Source: CAWFLT01 sp963816795 | Lineage (GTDB): Bacteria; Acidobacteriota; Vicinamibacteria; Vicinamibacterales; SCN-69-37 | Direction: 5' to 3' | NCBI GenBank assembly: GCA_963816795.1 | Contig: CAWFLT010000021.1 | Span: 62,001 to 126,000, forward strand | Length of the DNA: 64,000 bases | In this document: positions 1 through 8,694 of the stretch, one piece after another | How positions within the stretch are numbered: position 1 is the first letter of the stretch | How the letters are laid out: each line of letters starts with the position of its first letter | Notes under the pieces: generated by a model | Told to the model about the DNA's origin: nothing | Seen by the model: only the letters and a program-made list of their open reading frames with translations | Databases searched by the model: none | Translations under genes and position numbers: made by a program

Positions 1-1170
1 CGCTTGCTGTTCGCCGATCTGCAGGTCGCCGACGGCGATCACGGCGGCGTCGGCCAACAGCACGGCGCGCTCGACGACGTTCTCGAGCTCGCGGATGTTC
101 CCGGGCCAGTGATGGCGCATCAGGACTTTGAGCGCTTCCGGATGGACGCCCTCCACCTTCTTGTTCAGCTCGCCGGTGAAACGGCGCACGAAGAAGTCAG
201 TCAGGGCCGGGATGTCGTCCTTGCGATGGCGCAGTGGCGGGGTCTCGACCGAGACGACGTTGAGACGGTAAAAGAGGTCCTCGCGAAAGCGGCCCTGCTG
301 CACGAGCGTGGTGAGGCTGCGGTTGGTCGCCGCGACGATACGGACGTCGACGCGCAGCGTGCGCGTGCCGCCCAGCCGTTCGAACTCATGCTCCTGCAGC
401 ACGCGCAGAATCTTCGACTGCGTGCTCTGGCTCATGTCGCCGACTTCGTCGAGGAAGAGCGTGCCGCCGTCGGCCTGCTCGAAACGGCCGATGCGCTGCC
501 TGTCGGCGCTCGTGAACGCGCCCTTTTCGTGTCCGAACAACTCCGACTCGAGCAGGTTCTCGTGCAACGCCGCGCAGTTGACCTTGACGAAGCTGCGATT
601 GGCGCGGTTCGAGTTGTGGTGGATTGCGCCGGCGATCAGCTCCTTGCCGGTGCCTGTTTCGCCGCGGATCAGCACCGTCGAGTTGCTGCGCGCGACCTTC
701 CTGACGATGGTCAGCACCTGCTGGAGCGCGCCGCTGGCGCCCACGATGCGGTCGAAGTCGTAGATGTCCTGTTGCTGGTGGCGCAGGTAGTCGACCTGAC
801 ACTTGAGACGCCGGTGCTCGATCGCCTTCTCGATCTTGAGCTCCATCTCCTCGATTTCGAACGGCTTCTGCACGAAGTCGAAGGCGCCGATCCTCATCGC
901 TTCCACCGCCGTGTGGATCGATCCGAAGGCCGTCATCAGGATCACCGCCGCAGTCGGCTGAATCGATCGCGTCGTGCGCAGCACGTCCATGCCGTCGGCG
1001 CCGCCCATGCGCAGGTCGGTCAGCACGACGTCGAACTGGCTGTGCTGGAGGCGCTCGATGCCGACCGTTCCGCTCGCCGCCTCCTCGACATGGTGTGAGG
1101 CATTGGTGAGCGCGCGGACGAGGCCCTTGCGCAGTGAATCGTGATCGTCGACAACCAGGATCCGTCCCAT
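1..1170 (-). CDS. NtrC-family sigma-54-dependent response regulator (partial)
   Basis: This is a two-component transcription activator that, when phosphorylated, opens sigma-54 promoters using ATP. The 390 visible codons form one uninterrupted frame from ATG 1170 to the window edge, so the C-terminal DNA-binding domain is missing. Residues 1-115 are a receiver domain (start MGRILVVDDHDS, phospho-acceptor Asp in LTDLRM, conserved Lys in VQKPF). Residues 140-370 are an AAA+ sigma-54 interaction domain with Walker A GETGTGKE, the sigma-54 contact loop ELFGHEKGAFTSA, Walker B GGTLFLDEVGD and the sensor segment RFREDLFYRLNV. A GGAGAG ribosome site lies 5 bases before the ATG. A promoter-like pair (1235-1262) and a small TCCCA/TGGGA inverted repeat (1179-1190) precede it. 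The partner kinase is not visible. The family is certain; the regulon is unknown. Confidence 0.95.
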   Translation of the reverse strand, partial: MGRILVVDDHDSLRKGLVRALTNASHHVEEAASGTVGIERLQHSQFDVVLTDLRMGGADGMDVLRTTRSIQPTAAVILMTAFGSIHTAVEAMRIGAFDFVQKPFEIEEMELKIEKAIEHRRLKCQVDYLRHQQQDIYDFDRIVGASGALQQVLTIVRKVARSNSTVLIRGETGTGKELIAGAIHHNSNRANRSFVKVNCAALHENLLESELFGHEKGAFTSADRQRIGRFEQADGGTLFLDEVGDMSQSTQSKILRVLQEHEFERLGGTRTLRVDVRIVAATNRSLTTLVQQGRFREDLFYRLNVVSVETPPLRHRKDDIPALTDFFVRRFTGELNKKVEGVHPEALKVLMRHHWPGNIRELENVVERAVLLADAAVIAVGDLQIGEQQA

Positions 1171-1234
1171 CGTTTCTCTCCCAAGTGGGAAAAACATGTG
1201 GTGCGACGTCGCGAGCCCGAGATGAGTGGCGGAA

Positions 1235-1262
1235 TAATTACAGAACGCGAGAACGATTACAA
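1235..1262 (-). promoter_or_regulatory. Candidate sigma-70 promoter for the NtrC-type regulator
   Basis: Read on the minus strand, TTGTAA (1262-1257) and TAATTA (1240-1235) are separated by 16 bases, in an AT-rich island unlike its surroundings. It lies about 65 bases upstream of the regulator start and just after the stop of the ABC-F gene. It is a sequence match only. Confidence 0.45.
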
Positions 1263-1281
1263 AGATGTAGTACGCCGGTCG

Positions 1282-3394
1282 TCAGGCGGAGAGGTCGTCG
1301 TCAGGCTGGGATTGGAGCGACTCCCATTGATTCATCAGGTCGCCCACCTCCCACATCAGGTGATGGTGCCGATTCACTAAGGATTCTGCCGTCTCCCGGG
1401 CGTCGTAGAAACCGGGCGCGGCCATCTTGGTTTCGAGATCGCGAATCTCCTGCTCGCGCTCGGCGATGCGGCCTTCGAGCTCCGCCACCCGCTTGGCGCG
1501 CTCGTCGGCGGCGCGCTTTCGGCGCCGAATATCGGCGTCCGCGCGCTTTTTCTCCGCGTACGCCGCGTTGGTGTCGCCGGCCGCCGCCGGTCGGGGTGCC
1601 GACACTTTGACCGGTGCGCCGACGGCTGCCGCCGCAGATTTCTTATCTCGCGCGGGCGGCGAGGCCGTGCGCGCCGCCTGGCCAGGCGGCGCCGCGGACC
1701 TGGCGGGCGCCGGGCTGTTTGGCGCTGGCGTCGAGGCGCCGGGCATGGCGCCTCGGTTCGACCCTGGCTTGACCGCTGCGGCCTGCCCACGATTCTGCCG
1801 GCTCCACAGGAACTGCTCGTAGGTGCCGGGATAGACCTCGATGCTGCCGTGGCCCACCGCCACGATCTTCGTCGCGAGCTTGTCGACGAAATAGCGATCG
1901 TGCGAGACGAAAATGAGCGTCCCGCCGAAATCTTCGAGCGCGTCGAGCAAAACGTCCTTCGAATCGAGATCGAGGTGGTTGGTCGGCTCGTCGAGGAGCA
2001 GCGTGTTCGCCGGGCGCAGCAGCATGCGCGCGACCGCCAGCCGCGTGCGTTCGCCGCCCGACAGCACGCCGGCCTTCTTGTAGATGTCGTCGCCAGAAAA
2101 CAGAAAGCCGCCGAGGATGTTCCGGATCATCGGCACCATCCCGACTGGTGAATCGCTCTCCATCGTCTGGTAGACCGTCTTCACGGGATCGAGCCGGCTG
2201 GCCTCGTCCTGCGCGAAGTACTGCATGACGACCTGGTGGCCCTCGCGCCGCGTGCCGCGATCGGGCGGCTCACCGCCGGCCAGCAACCGCATCAGGGTCG
2301 ACTTGCCGGCGCCGTTTGGCGCCACCAGGGCGATCCGATCGCCGCGTTCGATGTGCAGATTGACGCCGTTCAGGACGACGGTGGCCCCGTACGCCTTGCG
2401 GATGTCCGTGAGCTCGAGCACCATGCGGCCGCTCTTCGGGCAGCTGGGAAACGTGAAGTGCACCCGCTTGCGCTCGGCCGGCACTTCGATCGGCACGACC
2501 CGCTCGAGCATCTTCAGGCGGCTCTGAACCTGCGCCGCTTTGGTCGCCTGGTAGCGGAACCGATCGATGAAGGCGCGCATGCGCGCCACCTCTTCGTCCT
2601 GCTCGTGCTTGCGCTGCCGCAGGATCTCGAGCTTCGCGTCGCGTGCGCGGAGATAGCCCGTGTAGCTGCCGGGGTAGTCGTCGATCTTCCGTAGCGAAAT
2701 CTCCGCGATCCGCGTGACGACCGCGTCGAGGAAGAAGCGATCGTGCGAGACGAGGATGATCGCCTGTGGCGACGACGTCAGGTAGTCCTCGAGCCAGTTG
2801 CGGGCGTCGAGATCGAGGTGATTGGTGGGCTCGTCGAGCAGGAGCAGCGACGGCCGGCTCAGCAGGAGCTTCGCCAGCGCGATGCGCATCTGCCATCCGC
2901 CGGAAAAGGTCTCGGTCGGCTTCTCGAAGTCGTCCCGGGTGAAGCCCAAGCCCGTCGAGTACCTGGGTCACCCGCAACTCGATGCTGTGGCCCTCTTCGT
3001 GCCGGAACTTCTCGGTGAGGTCGTGATATCGCACGAGCAGCGACTCGTGCTCGCCGTCAGGCAGTGCGGGATCGGCGAGCGCATGTTCGATGCGGTCGAT
3101 CTCGGCGCGCGCTTCGAGCAGCGGACCGAACGCCAGCGAGACTTCATCGACGAGCGTGCGTCCCGCGTGTTCCAGTCCGTCCTGAGGCAGGTAGCCCACG
3201 GTCAGCCCGGCCGGCTTGACGATCAGCCCGCTGTCCGGCTCGTCCAGCCCGGCCAGCATGCGCAGCAGCGTCGTCTTGCCGGCGCCGTTCGGACCGGCGA
3301 GACCGACGCGGTCGCCGGCGTTCACCTGCCAGGTGACGGCGTCGAGCAGGACGCGCTCGCCGAAAGACTTGGTGAGCGTGGAAAGCTGGATCAA
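1282..3394 (-). CDS. ABC-F family ATPase (Uup/YdiF-like), one frameshift
   Basis: This is a soluble protein with two ATP-binding cassettes and no membrane domain. ABC-F proteins act on the ribosome, in translation or antibiotic protection. Walker A of cassette 1 is GPNGAGKTT and of cassette 2 APNGAGKST; signature sequences FSGGWQ and LSGGERTR and the Walker B motif LLLLDEPTNHLDLD are visible. The linker between cassettes is KR-rich, and an Ala/Pro-rich stretch leads to a C-terminal coiled coil (about the last 100 residues), as in Uup. The start is TTG 3394, which overlaps the stop of the upstream regulator as TTGA, suggesting translational coupling. The frame breaks near 2945, where one extra base in a G/C run separates VTQVLDGLG from FTRDDFEKP. 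The missing residues are otherwise continuous, so an error is more likely than a pseudogene. Confidence 0.9.
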
Positions 3395-3966
3395 ACTTCG
3401 ACGGCGGGCACCGGCTCGCCGAGGGCGCGCGCGGCGACCGACAGAATGCGCGGCAGCCGGAAGGGCTTCGTCAGGTAGCCGCACACGCCGAGGTTGATCG
3501 CCTCGATTGCGTTGGCTTCGTTCGAGTAGCCGGTGACGATGATCACCGACAGCGTCGGGTACATGCGGCGTGCCTCACGGATCACGGCGAGCCCGTCCAT
3601 GCCGGGCATGCGCAGGTCGGTGAACATGAGGTCGTAGTCGGTGGTCTTGAGGCGCTCGATGGCGGCCAGGCCGTCCTCCGCCGTGTCGACTTCGTAGTCG
3701 GCCATACTGAGCGTCTTGGCGATGAGATCCCGCACGGGGGCTTCGTCGTCGACCACGAGCACGCGTGGCCGATCGAGCCCGTCGCGGCTGAGCGCGCCGC
3801 GATGTCCGGACAGCCAGGCTTCCACATCTTTCCGTCGGAACCGCCACTGGCGGCCAACGCGCAGGGCAGGGATGCTGCCGCGCTTGATCAGTCGATAGAC
3901 GGTCCGTGGATTGACCTGAAGGATCTCTTCGACTTCCTCGGTGGTCAAGAATGGGTCTTCACTCAT
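3391..3966 (-). CDS. Excisionase-type HTH fused to a response-regulator receiver domain
   Basis: This 191-residue protein has an N-terminal MerR/excisionase-like helix-turn-helix (about residues 6-58: LTTEEVEEIL, VYRLIKRGSIPALRVG, QWRFRRKDVEAWL) followed by a CheY-like receiver (about 68-185) with acidic pair VDDE, phospho-acceptor Asp in MFTDLRMPGMDG, Thr in VTGYS and Lys in LTKPF. The DNA-binding domain is N-terminal, the reverse of the common receiver-first order. ATG 3966 was chosen over an upstream ATG at 4035 because the HTH begins immediately after it and the longer N-terminus is Pro/Arg-rich and falls in non-coding-like sequence. It precedes the ABC-F gene with overlapping stop and start. 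It probably binds DNA in response to phosphorylation; its target and kinase are not visible. Confidence 0.85.
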   Translation of the reverse strand: MSEDPFLTTEEVEEILQVNPRTVYRLIKRGSIPALRVGRQWRFRRKDVEAWLSGHRGALSRDGLDRPRVLVVDDEAPVRDLIAKTLSMADYEVDTAEDGLAAIERLKTTDYDLMFTDLRMPGMDGLAVIREARRMYPTLSVIIVTGYSNEANAIEAINLGVCGYLTKPFRLPRILSVAARALGEPVPAVEV

Positions 3967-4028
3967 CGGGGAACCAGGGTGCCTGGGCAGTGTACCACTT
4001 CCGGCGCGGACGGGGCGGGCCGGAAGTG

Positions 4029-4063
4029 AAGGCAAAAGGCAAAGGCAGAAGGCAAAAGGCCAA
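4029..4063. repeat. Octamer-like array, GGCAAAAG words
   Basis: Four to five imperfect copies of GGCAAAAG lie in the 227-base gap between the HTH-receiver gene and the ECF sigma gene (divergent starts). The same GGCAA core with 8-base spacing recurs at 13908-13963 and 27000-27050. Nothing else recognisable lies in the gap apart from sigma-gene leader sequence. Confidence 0.7.
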
Positions 4064-4193
4064 GCTGCAAAAGCGTTAGGATGGTGGCGGGTGGGGCCGT
4101 CGGTACAGACTACTGACGAGTACCCCCCGTCTAACCAAACAGAACCCAGGGGCTGGCCCAGGCGTCGCCGGTCCGGGGTTCAAAGACGCCTCG

Positions 4194-4799
4194 ATGACCC
4201 GGACCGATGAGGAGCTCGTTGCCCGTGCCAACGCGGGCGATACGGATAGCTTCAACCAGCTGGTGACACGCTGGGAGCGGCCGATTTATGCCTTGGCGTA
4301 CCGGACGCTGGGGCGGGAAGAAGATGCCAGGGACGTCGTCCAGGAGGCATTTCTTCGGGCGTATCGGGGGCTTCGCGGGTTCAAGGGCGAGGCGAAGTTC
4401 TCTTCCTGGCTCTACCGGATCACGCTGAATCTGTGCCGGGATTGGATTCGGCGTGAGCGCCGCGCGCCCGTCGTCCAGGTGCCGGAAGGTGTGGACCCCG
4501 TCGACCTGGCAGACGATCGGGTGTCGCCGCAGGAGTCGGTGGAAGATCTGGTGGCGCGGCGCGAGATGTCGCAGGCGGTGTCGCGGGCGATGGCGGACCT
4601 GCCCGAGGAGCAGCGGCAGGCGATTCTGCTGAAGGAGTATCACGGCCTGACGTTTCAGGAGATCGCGGACATGCTCGATTGTCCGCTGAGTACGGTAAAA
4701 ACACGCTTGTATCAGGGGTTGTCGGTCCTTCGCCGGCGTCTGGAGCGTCGGCAGGCCGAGGAAGCGACCCTGAGACGGGCGACGTGGGAGAGTAGTTAG
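4194..4799 (+). CDS. ECF-type RNA polymerase sigma factor (sigma-70 family)
   Basis: This 201-residue alternative sigma factor directs RNA polymerase to stress or envelope promoters. Region 2 (about residues 20-90) shows the core-binding segment DSFNQLVTRWERPIYALAYR and EDARDVVQEAFLRAYR, with KFSSWLYRITLNLCRDWIRR as the -10-recognition helix. Region 4 (about 130-185) shows LPEEQRQAILLKEYHGLTF followed by EIADMLDCPLSTVKTRLYQG, the HTH. Its length is typical of the group. The neighbouring anti-sigma gene begins 48 bases downstream, separated by a 26-base perfect palindrome that may adjust the expression ratio. Confidence 0.95.
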   Translation: MTRTDEELVARANAGDTDSFNQLVTRWERPIYALAYRTLGREEDARDVVQEAFLRAYRGLRGFKGEAKFSSWLYRITLNLCRDWIRRERRAPVVQVPEGVDPVDLADDRVSPQESVEDLVARREMSQAVSRAMADLPEEQRQAILLKEYHGLTFQEIADMLDCPLSTVKTRLYQGLSVLRRRLERRQAEEATLRRATWESS

Positions 4800-4800
4800 A

Positions 4801-4835
4801 AACTTCGAACTTCGAAGTTCGAACTTCGAAGTTTC
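4801..4835. repeat. TTCGAA-based palindrome between sigma and anti-sigma genes
   Basis: Bases 4808-4833 form a perfect 26-base palindrome built from AACTTCGAAGTT half-units; the 4801-4807 flank repeats the AACTTCG word. It lies immediately after the sigma-factor stop and ends 14 bases before the anti-sigma ATG. It could act as a hairpin or as a protein-binding site. It lacks a T-run, so it is not a classic terminator. Confidence 0.75.
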
Positions 4836-4847
4836 GCAGGTGCCAGC

Positions 4848-5545
4848 ATGTGCGACGAGAGAGAACGACTGATCGGCTTCGTCTACGACGAGTGTGACGC
4901 GGGAGAACGGCGCGCCATCGAGGAGCACGTCGACGCGTGCCCGACGTGCCGCACCGAGATCGCGGCGCTGCGCGACGTGCGCGAGGATTTGTTGGCGTGG
5001 CGCGTGCCGTTGCACGAGCCCATCTGGCGTCCGCTGCCGGTGGCGGCGGCGCCGAGCGTGCCGTGGTGGCGCCAGGTGCCGGCGTGGGCGCTCGCGGCGG
5101 CGGCGTCGGTGATGTTCTTCTCGGGCGTCGCCGGCGGCGCCATCGCGGCGGCGTGGCTGCGGCCTGCGGCGGCGACGGTGTCCGCGCGCGTCGCGGACGA
5201 CGCGGCCGGTCGTGACCGCGGCCGAGTTGACGCAGACCGAGCAGCGCATCCTGCAGCTCATGCGGCAGGAACTCAGCGGCATCGACCAGCGTGTCCAGCG
5301 TGTGCAGTTCTCGGGCGCCGGCGCGCCTCGCGTGATGAACGCCTCGTTGTCGACGGCGCTGGCCGAGCAGGTGCGGGGTCTCGAGATTTCAACCGAGCTG
5401 CGCGATCGGGCGCTCCTCGAGGCGATCACGCGCACGTCAAACGACGTCGCTACGGTACGGAAGGGCTTGCGTGACGAGTTGCTCGCCGAGTTGCGCGCGT
5501 CGTCCGCGCAGTCGGGCGGCGGCGGATCGCAGCTACAACAAGTAA
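4848..5545 (+). CDS. Membrane-anchored anti-sigma factor (zinc-finger type), frameshifted
   Basis: The N-terminus starts MCDERERLIGFVYDECDAGE and continues to the motif HVDACPTC, matching the HxxxCxxC zinc-binding anti-sigma (ZAS) domain of proteins that sequester ECF sigma factors. About residues 83-105 are a single membrane segment (AWALAAAASVMFFSGVAGG). The periplasmic part continues in another frame from about 5212 (TAAELTQTEQRILQLMRQEL and an acidic/Gln-rich helix), so there is one frameshift near 5205. A second indel in the GGCGGCGG run near 5520 is needed to reach the likely TAA at 5543-5545; the uninterrupted frame would instead run into the next gene. It is operonic with the sigma gene, so mutual regulation is the obvious reading. 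Confidence 0.85.
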
Positions 5546-5557
5546 GCGAGGGAATCA

Positions 5558-6268
5558 GTGGTGTCACGAAACGTGCTTCTCGGGATGATGCTGGCGGTGG
5601 CCACGCCGGCGTTGGCGCAGCAAGCCGGGCCCGAGACGGATCCGGTCGTCAAGGAGCAGGTCAACCGGTTCGAGGAGATCCTGCGGATCGCCATCAAGGA
5701 CGCGGGCACGCAGCTCGCGCGCCAGGCCGAAGCGATGCAGCCGGCAACGCAGACGAAAGTGCAGATCTCGTTCGGCGCGGCGCCAGTCGTGACCGGGGTC
5801 GTGGTTCCCAACGTCGGGCCGGTGTTCGACGTGCAGTTTCCCCCGATTCTGTCGTCCAACCTGGCGCTGCTGAAGATGTGGTCCGAGTTTCCGAAGGCGA
5901 GTCAGGGTGGGCAGCAGGTGAGTACGACGCCCGACCGGGTGGCGGCCACGAGGATGCCCAACCCAGATCCGATGGGGCCCGCCGTCGCCTCGTTCGATCC
6001 GGTTCGCTCCTACACGAATAGCGCGCGCGAGAAGCTGATCGATTCGCTGCTCGACTGGTCGCACATGCTGCCGCTCAAGCCCGGCGAACAGGTGACCATC
6101 GTGGCCAAGGACATGCTCGACGTCCAGCCGACGCAACCGACGGATCTCAGCAGCCGCACGTTCCGGCAGTTGATTCTCTCGATCAAGAGTGAGGATCTGC
6201 TCGCGTTCCGTCAGGGCAAGATCACGCGGGACGAGGCGAAACAGAAGATAGTAGACACGCGATTCTGA
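5558..6268 (+). CDS. Exported protein of unknown function
   Basis: An intact 236-residue frame starts at GTG 5558 with a second GTG at 5561; GAGGGA at 5547-5552 is a plausible ribosome site. Residues 1-21 look like a signal peptide (VLLGMMLAVATPALAQQ) with cleavage after ALA. The mature part is mixed alpha/beta with no motif I recognise: VTIVAKDMLDVQP and QLILSIKSEDLLAFRQG near the end. It follows the sigma/anti-sigma pair in the same direction and is probably in the same operon, suggesting an envelope role. No family is assigned. Confidence 0.7.
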   Translation: MVSRNVLLGMMLAVATPALAQQAGPETDPVVKEQVNRFEEILRIAIKDAGTQLARQAEAMQPATQTKVQISFGAAPVVTGVVVPNVGPVFDVQFPPILSSNLALLKMWSEFPKASQGGQQVSTTPDRVAATRMPNPDPMGPAVASFDPVRSYTNSAREKLIDSLLDWSHMLPLKPGEQVTIVAKDMLDVQPTQPTDLSSRTFRQLILSIKSEDLLAFRQGKITRDEAKQKIVDTRF

Positions 6269-6286
6269 TCTACAATCGCCGGACTC

Positions 6287-6791
6287 ATGGCACGGCGGCT
6301 CGTCGGTTTGCTCGTGATTCTGCTTGGCCTGGCGGCGCCAGCTGGGTGCGGGCGCGACATCGAGCTCGACGAGGCGCTGGCGGTCACCGATGTCCTCTCG
6401 GGTTACTACGACAATGGCGTCAAGGACGGCAAGACCCACTTCGTCCCCAGCATCACCTTCAGGCTCAAGAACCAGAGCGCACAGACGGTCCCGGACATCG
6501 AGCTCGACGTCGCGTTCTGGGCAGACGGCGAAGGATGGCGAAATCGACTCCGTCTCCGTGCGAGCGTTGGCGGACGGTCTCGCTGCCGGCGCGTCCTCTG
6601 AGCCGCTGACGATCCGCTCCAAAGTCGGTTTCACCCTCGAAGGCGCACGCGACGACTTCTTCCGCCACAGCCTGTTCAGGGACGTGACGGCCAGGATGTT
6701 CGCCAAGCGATCTGGCAGAATCTTTCCCCTCGGCCAATTCAAGATGGATCAGCGGATCATTCCCCACTCCACGAGCGCGCGCGTCCCGTGA
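6287..6791 (+). CDS. Putative lipoprotein, one frameshift
   Basis: The start MARRLVGLLVILLGLAAPAG is a signal peptide and the lipobox AAPAGC gives a lipid-anchored Cys at residue 21. The mature part resembles a small beta-rich domain: YYDNGVKDGKTHFVPSITFR, LKNQSAQTVPDIELDVAFW, then ALADGLAAGASSEPLTIRS and GARDDFFRHSLFRDVTARMF. The frame breaks near 6530, where one extra G in GAAGGATGG is the simplest explanation. The stop TGA (6789-6791) overlaps the GTG start of the amino-acid permease, so it is operonic. The function is unknown. It resembles small secreted proteins with a polarity-neutral beta fold, but I cannot name the family. Confidence 0.65.
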
Positions 6792-8189
6792 GCGCGCCAC
6801 ACGTCAGCTCTTCAACTTCTGCTCCGTCGGCCTCGCTCGAGCGGCGGCTCGGTCCGCTCGATGCGGCCGCCATCGTCGTCTCGAACGTCATCGGCAGCGG
6901 CATCTTCTTCGTGCCGATCCTCGTCGCCGGCCTCGTGCCGAGCGGGATCGGCATGTTGGGGCTCTGGCTGCTTGGCGGTGTCCTCGCGTTCGCCGGCGCG
7001 ATGGCGTACGCCGAGCTCGCGGCGCTGCGCCCTCGCGCCGGTGGCGAGTACGTCTACCTGCGTGACGCCTACGGACCGGTCGCCGCGTTTCTCACCGGCT
7101 GGACGTCGTTCGTCGCCGGGTTTTCCGGCGCCATCGCGGCCAGCGCCGTCGGTCTCGCCGAGTACATCGGCCGCTTCGTCCCGGCCGCCGCCAACAAGGC
7201 GGCGCTCGTCACCGTCCCGATCCCCTACGTTCCGCTCGTCGTCACGCCGCAAGCGCTCGTGGCGATCACGGCGATCGTCGGCCTCTCGCTGGTCCACATC
7301 AGCGGGCTCGGGCCCGGCCGGCTGGTTCACAATTTCCTGGCGACGCTCAAGGTCCTGGCGCTGGTCCTGTTCGTGGCCCTTGGTCTGTCGATCGGGACGG
7401 GATCATTCGCCAACTTGTCGGCCACCCACTCCGTGCCGGCGCCGGCGACGGGCTGGCTGGTGGCGCTGATTCCGATCATGTTCAGCTACTCGGGCTGGAA
7501 TGCCGCGGCCTACGTCGCCGAGGAGATTCGCAATCCCGGCAGGAACGTGCCGATCGCCCTGGCGCTCGGCACCGGCGCCGTCGTCGCTCCTTTACCTCGC
7601 GCTCAACGCGCTCTATCTCTACGCGCTGCCGCCGGCCGATCTGGCCGGCCTGCTGAGCGCCGGACAGGGCCTGACGGACGTCGTCGCGCAACGGCTCTTC
7701 GGTGGCGTCGCCGGCACGTTGCTGGCGCTCTTGACGATCGTCAGCATCGCCGCGAGCATCAGCGCGATGGTGCTCGCGGGGCCGCGCGTGTACTACGCGA
7801 TGGCGCGCGACGGCGTCTTCCCGCCGGCCGTCGCCCGCGTGCACCCGCGTTTCCACACGCCGGCGATTGCGATCGCGACGCAGGCCGTCTGGAGCTCGAT
7901 CCTCGTGCTGTCGGGCACGCTTGCCGGGCTCGTCAACTACACCGGCTTCGCCGTGATGCTGTTCGCTGGCGTCGCGGTCATGGCGGTGTTCGTGCTGCGC
8001 TGGCGCGAGCCGAACGTCGCTCGCCCGTTCAGCGCCTGGGGCTATCCCGTCGCACCCGCGATCTTCATCATGGCCAGCCTGTTCATGGTCGGCTACAACC
8101 TCTACACCAACCAGTTCGGTGAGCGATGGGGACTCGCGGTCATCGCCGCTGGATTGCCGCTGTACTTTCTCTTCGCGCGAAAGAAGTGA
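6788..8189 (+). CDS. APC-superfamily amino-acid permease, one frameshift
   Basis: This is a twelve-helix cytoplasmic-membrane transporter of amino acids or related amines. The first helix carries VVSNVIGSGIFFVP, the substrate-binding GSGI motif of the LeuT-fold APC family. The consensus EYVYLRDAYG follows helix 2, and MFSYSGWNAAAYVAEEIRNP marks helix 6 and the following loop. The C-terminal half begins in another frame (LLYLALNALYLYALPPADL) after an indel near 7590 and continues through YYAMARDGVFP to the end LYFLFARKK. The total length of about 467 residues is normal for the family. GTG 6788 overlaps the stop of the lipoprotein. The substrate cannot be told from sequence alone. Confidence 0.9.
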
Positions 8190-8196
8190 TCCCGCG

Positions 8197-8311
8197 GGGA
8201 ACGCGGACCTCGAGCGCTCTTCACTCCGGACCTCAGGCGCCTTTCACTCCGGACTTCACGCGCGGTTCACTCCGGACGTCCCGTGCCCTTCATTCCGGAC
8301 CTCTGTCGCAG
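8197..8311. repeat. Tandem 23-base repeat, TTCACTCCGGAC core
   Basis: The core TTCACTCCGGAC begins at 8220, 8243 and 8266, and TTCATTCCGGAC at 8289, a perfect 23-base period. A degenerate unit precedes them (8197-8219). The 12-base core is fixed; the other 11 bases differ in each unit. The array starts 7 bases after the permease stop and overlaps the last 18 or so codons of the convergent membrane-protein gene. Confidence 0.85.
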
Positions 8312-8693
8312 CCGGCTGATCCTTCGCCCTGAGCGCCATCGCGGTCCACGCCGCAAGGCCGCCGTCGGTCAGCGTGAACAGCAGGAACGACGCAGGCGAG
8401 CCACCGGAGAAATAGGTGAGGATGAACGTCAGGGCGCCAGCGGCTTTGAGGAAGACGCCGAAGATCCAGAGATACGGACGATGGGCGTCGGGATTGAGCA
8501 GCGGCTGGTAGTAGCCGACACCGACAGCGACCAGGAACAGGGCAAGAAGCTTGACGAAGATGACGGGCTGCGGAACGGCGACGCCGAACCAGGCGGCCAT
8601 GCGGTCGGTCGCCACGAGCAGCAGGAGGCCCGTGCCGAGGTCGTAGACGAGCGAAACGCCCGAAACAACCGACCGCAGGCGCCGCGCGGTCAC
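8256..8693 (-). CDS. Small four-helix membrane protein, unknown function
   Basis: A 145-residue protein from GTG 8693. It shows four hydrophobic segments: SVVSGVSLVYDLGTGLLLLV, VIFVKLLALFLVAVGVGYY, LWIFGVFLKAAGALTFILTY and SFLLFTLTDGGLAAWTAMAL. The loop LLNPDAHRPYLWI resembles small DoxX/YkgB-like membrane proteins, but I would not assign the family. The last residues (about QPAATEVRNEGHGTSGVNRA) are encoded by the 23-base tandem array, so the true C-terminus may be shorter or the repeat may have grown into the gene. It lies 1 base after the stop of the PEGA gene and is likely co-transcribed with it. Confidence 0.65.
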   Translation of the reverse strand: MTARRLRSVVSGVSLVYDLGTGLLLLVATDRMAAWFGVAVPQPVIFVKLLALFLVAVGVGYYQPLLNPDAHRPYLWIFGVFLKAAGALTFILTYFSGGSPASFLLFTLTDGGLAAWTAMALRAKDQPAATEVRNEGHGTSGVNRA

Positions 8694-8694
8694 G

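Noticed and set aside
4..1098. A long plus-strand open frame opposite the sigma-54 activator
   Set aside because: It is antisense to a gene with clear receiver and AAA+ motifs and has no family features; a shadow of GC-rich codon use.
2930..2960. Programmed ribosomal frameshift in the ABC-F gene
   Set aside because: No slippery heptamer with a downstream structure was seen, and the break is a single extra base in a G/C run like many others here.
8197..8311. Possible CRISPR array
   Set aside because: The 12-base repeat and 11-base variable part are far too short for CRISPR, and no cas gene is nearby.
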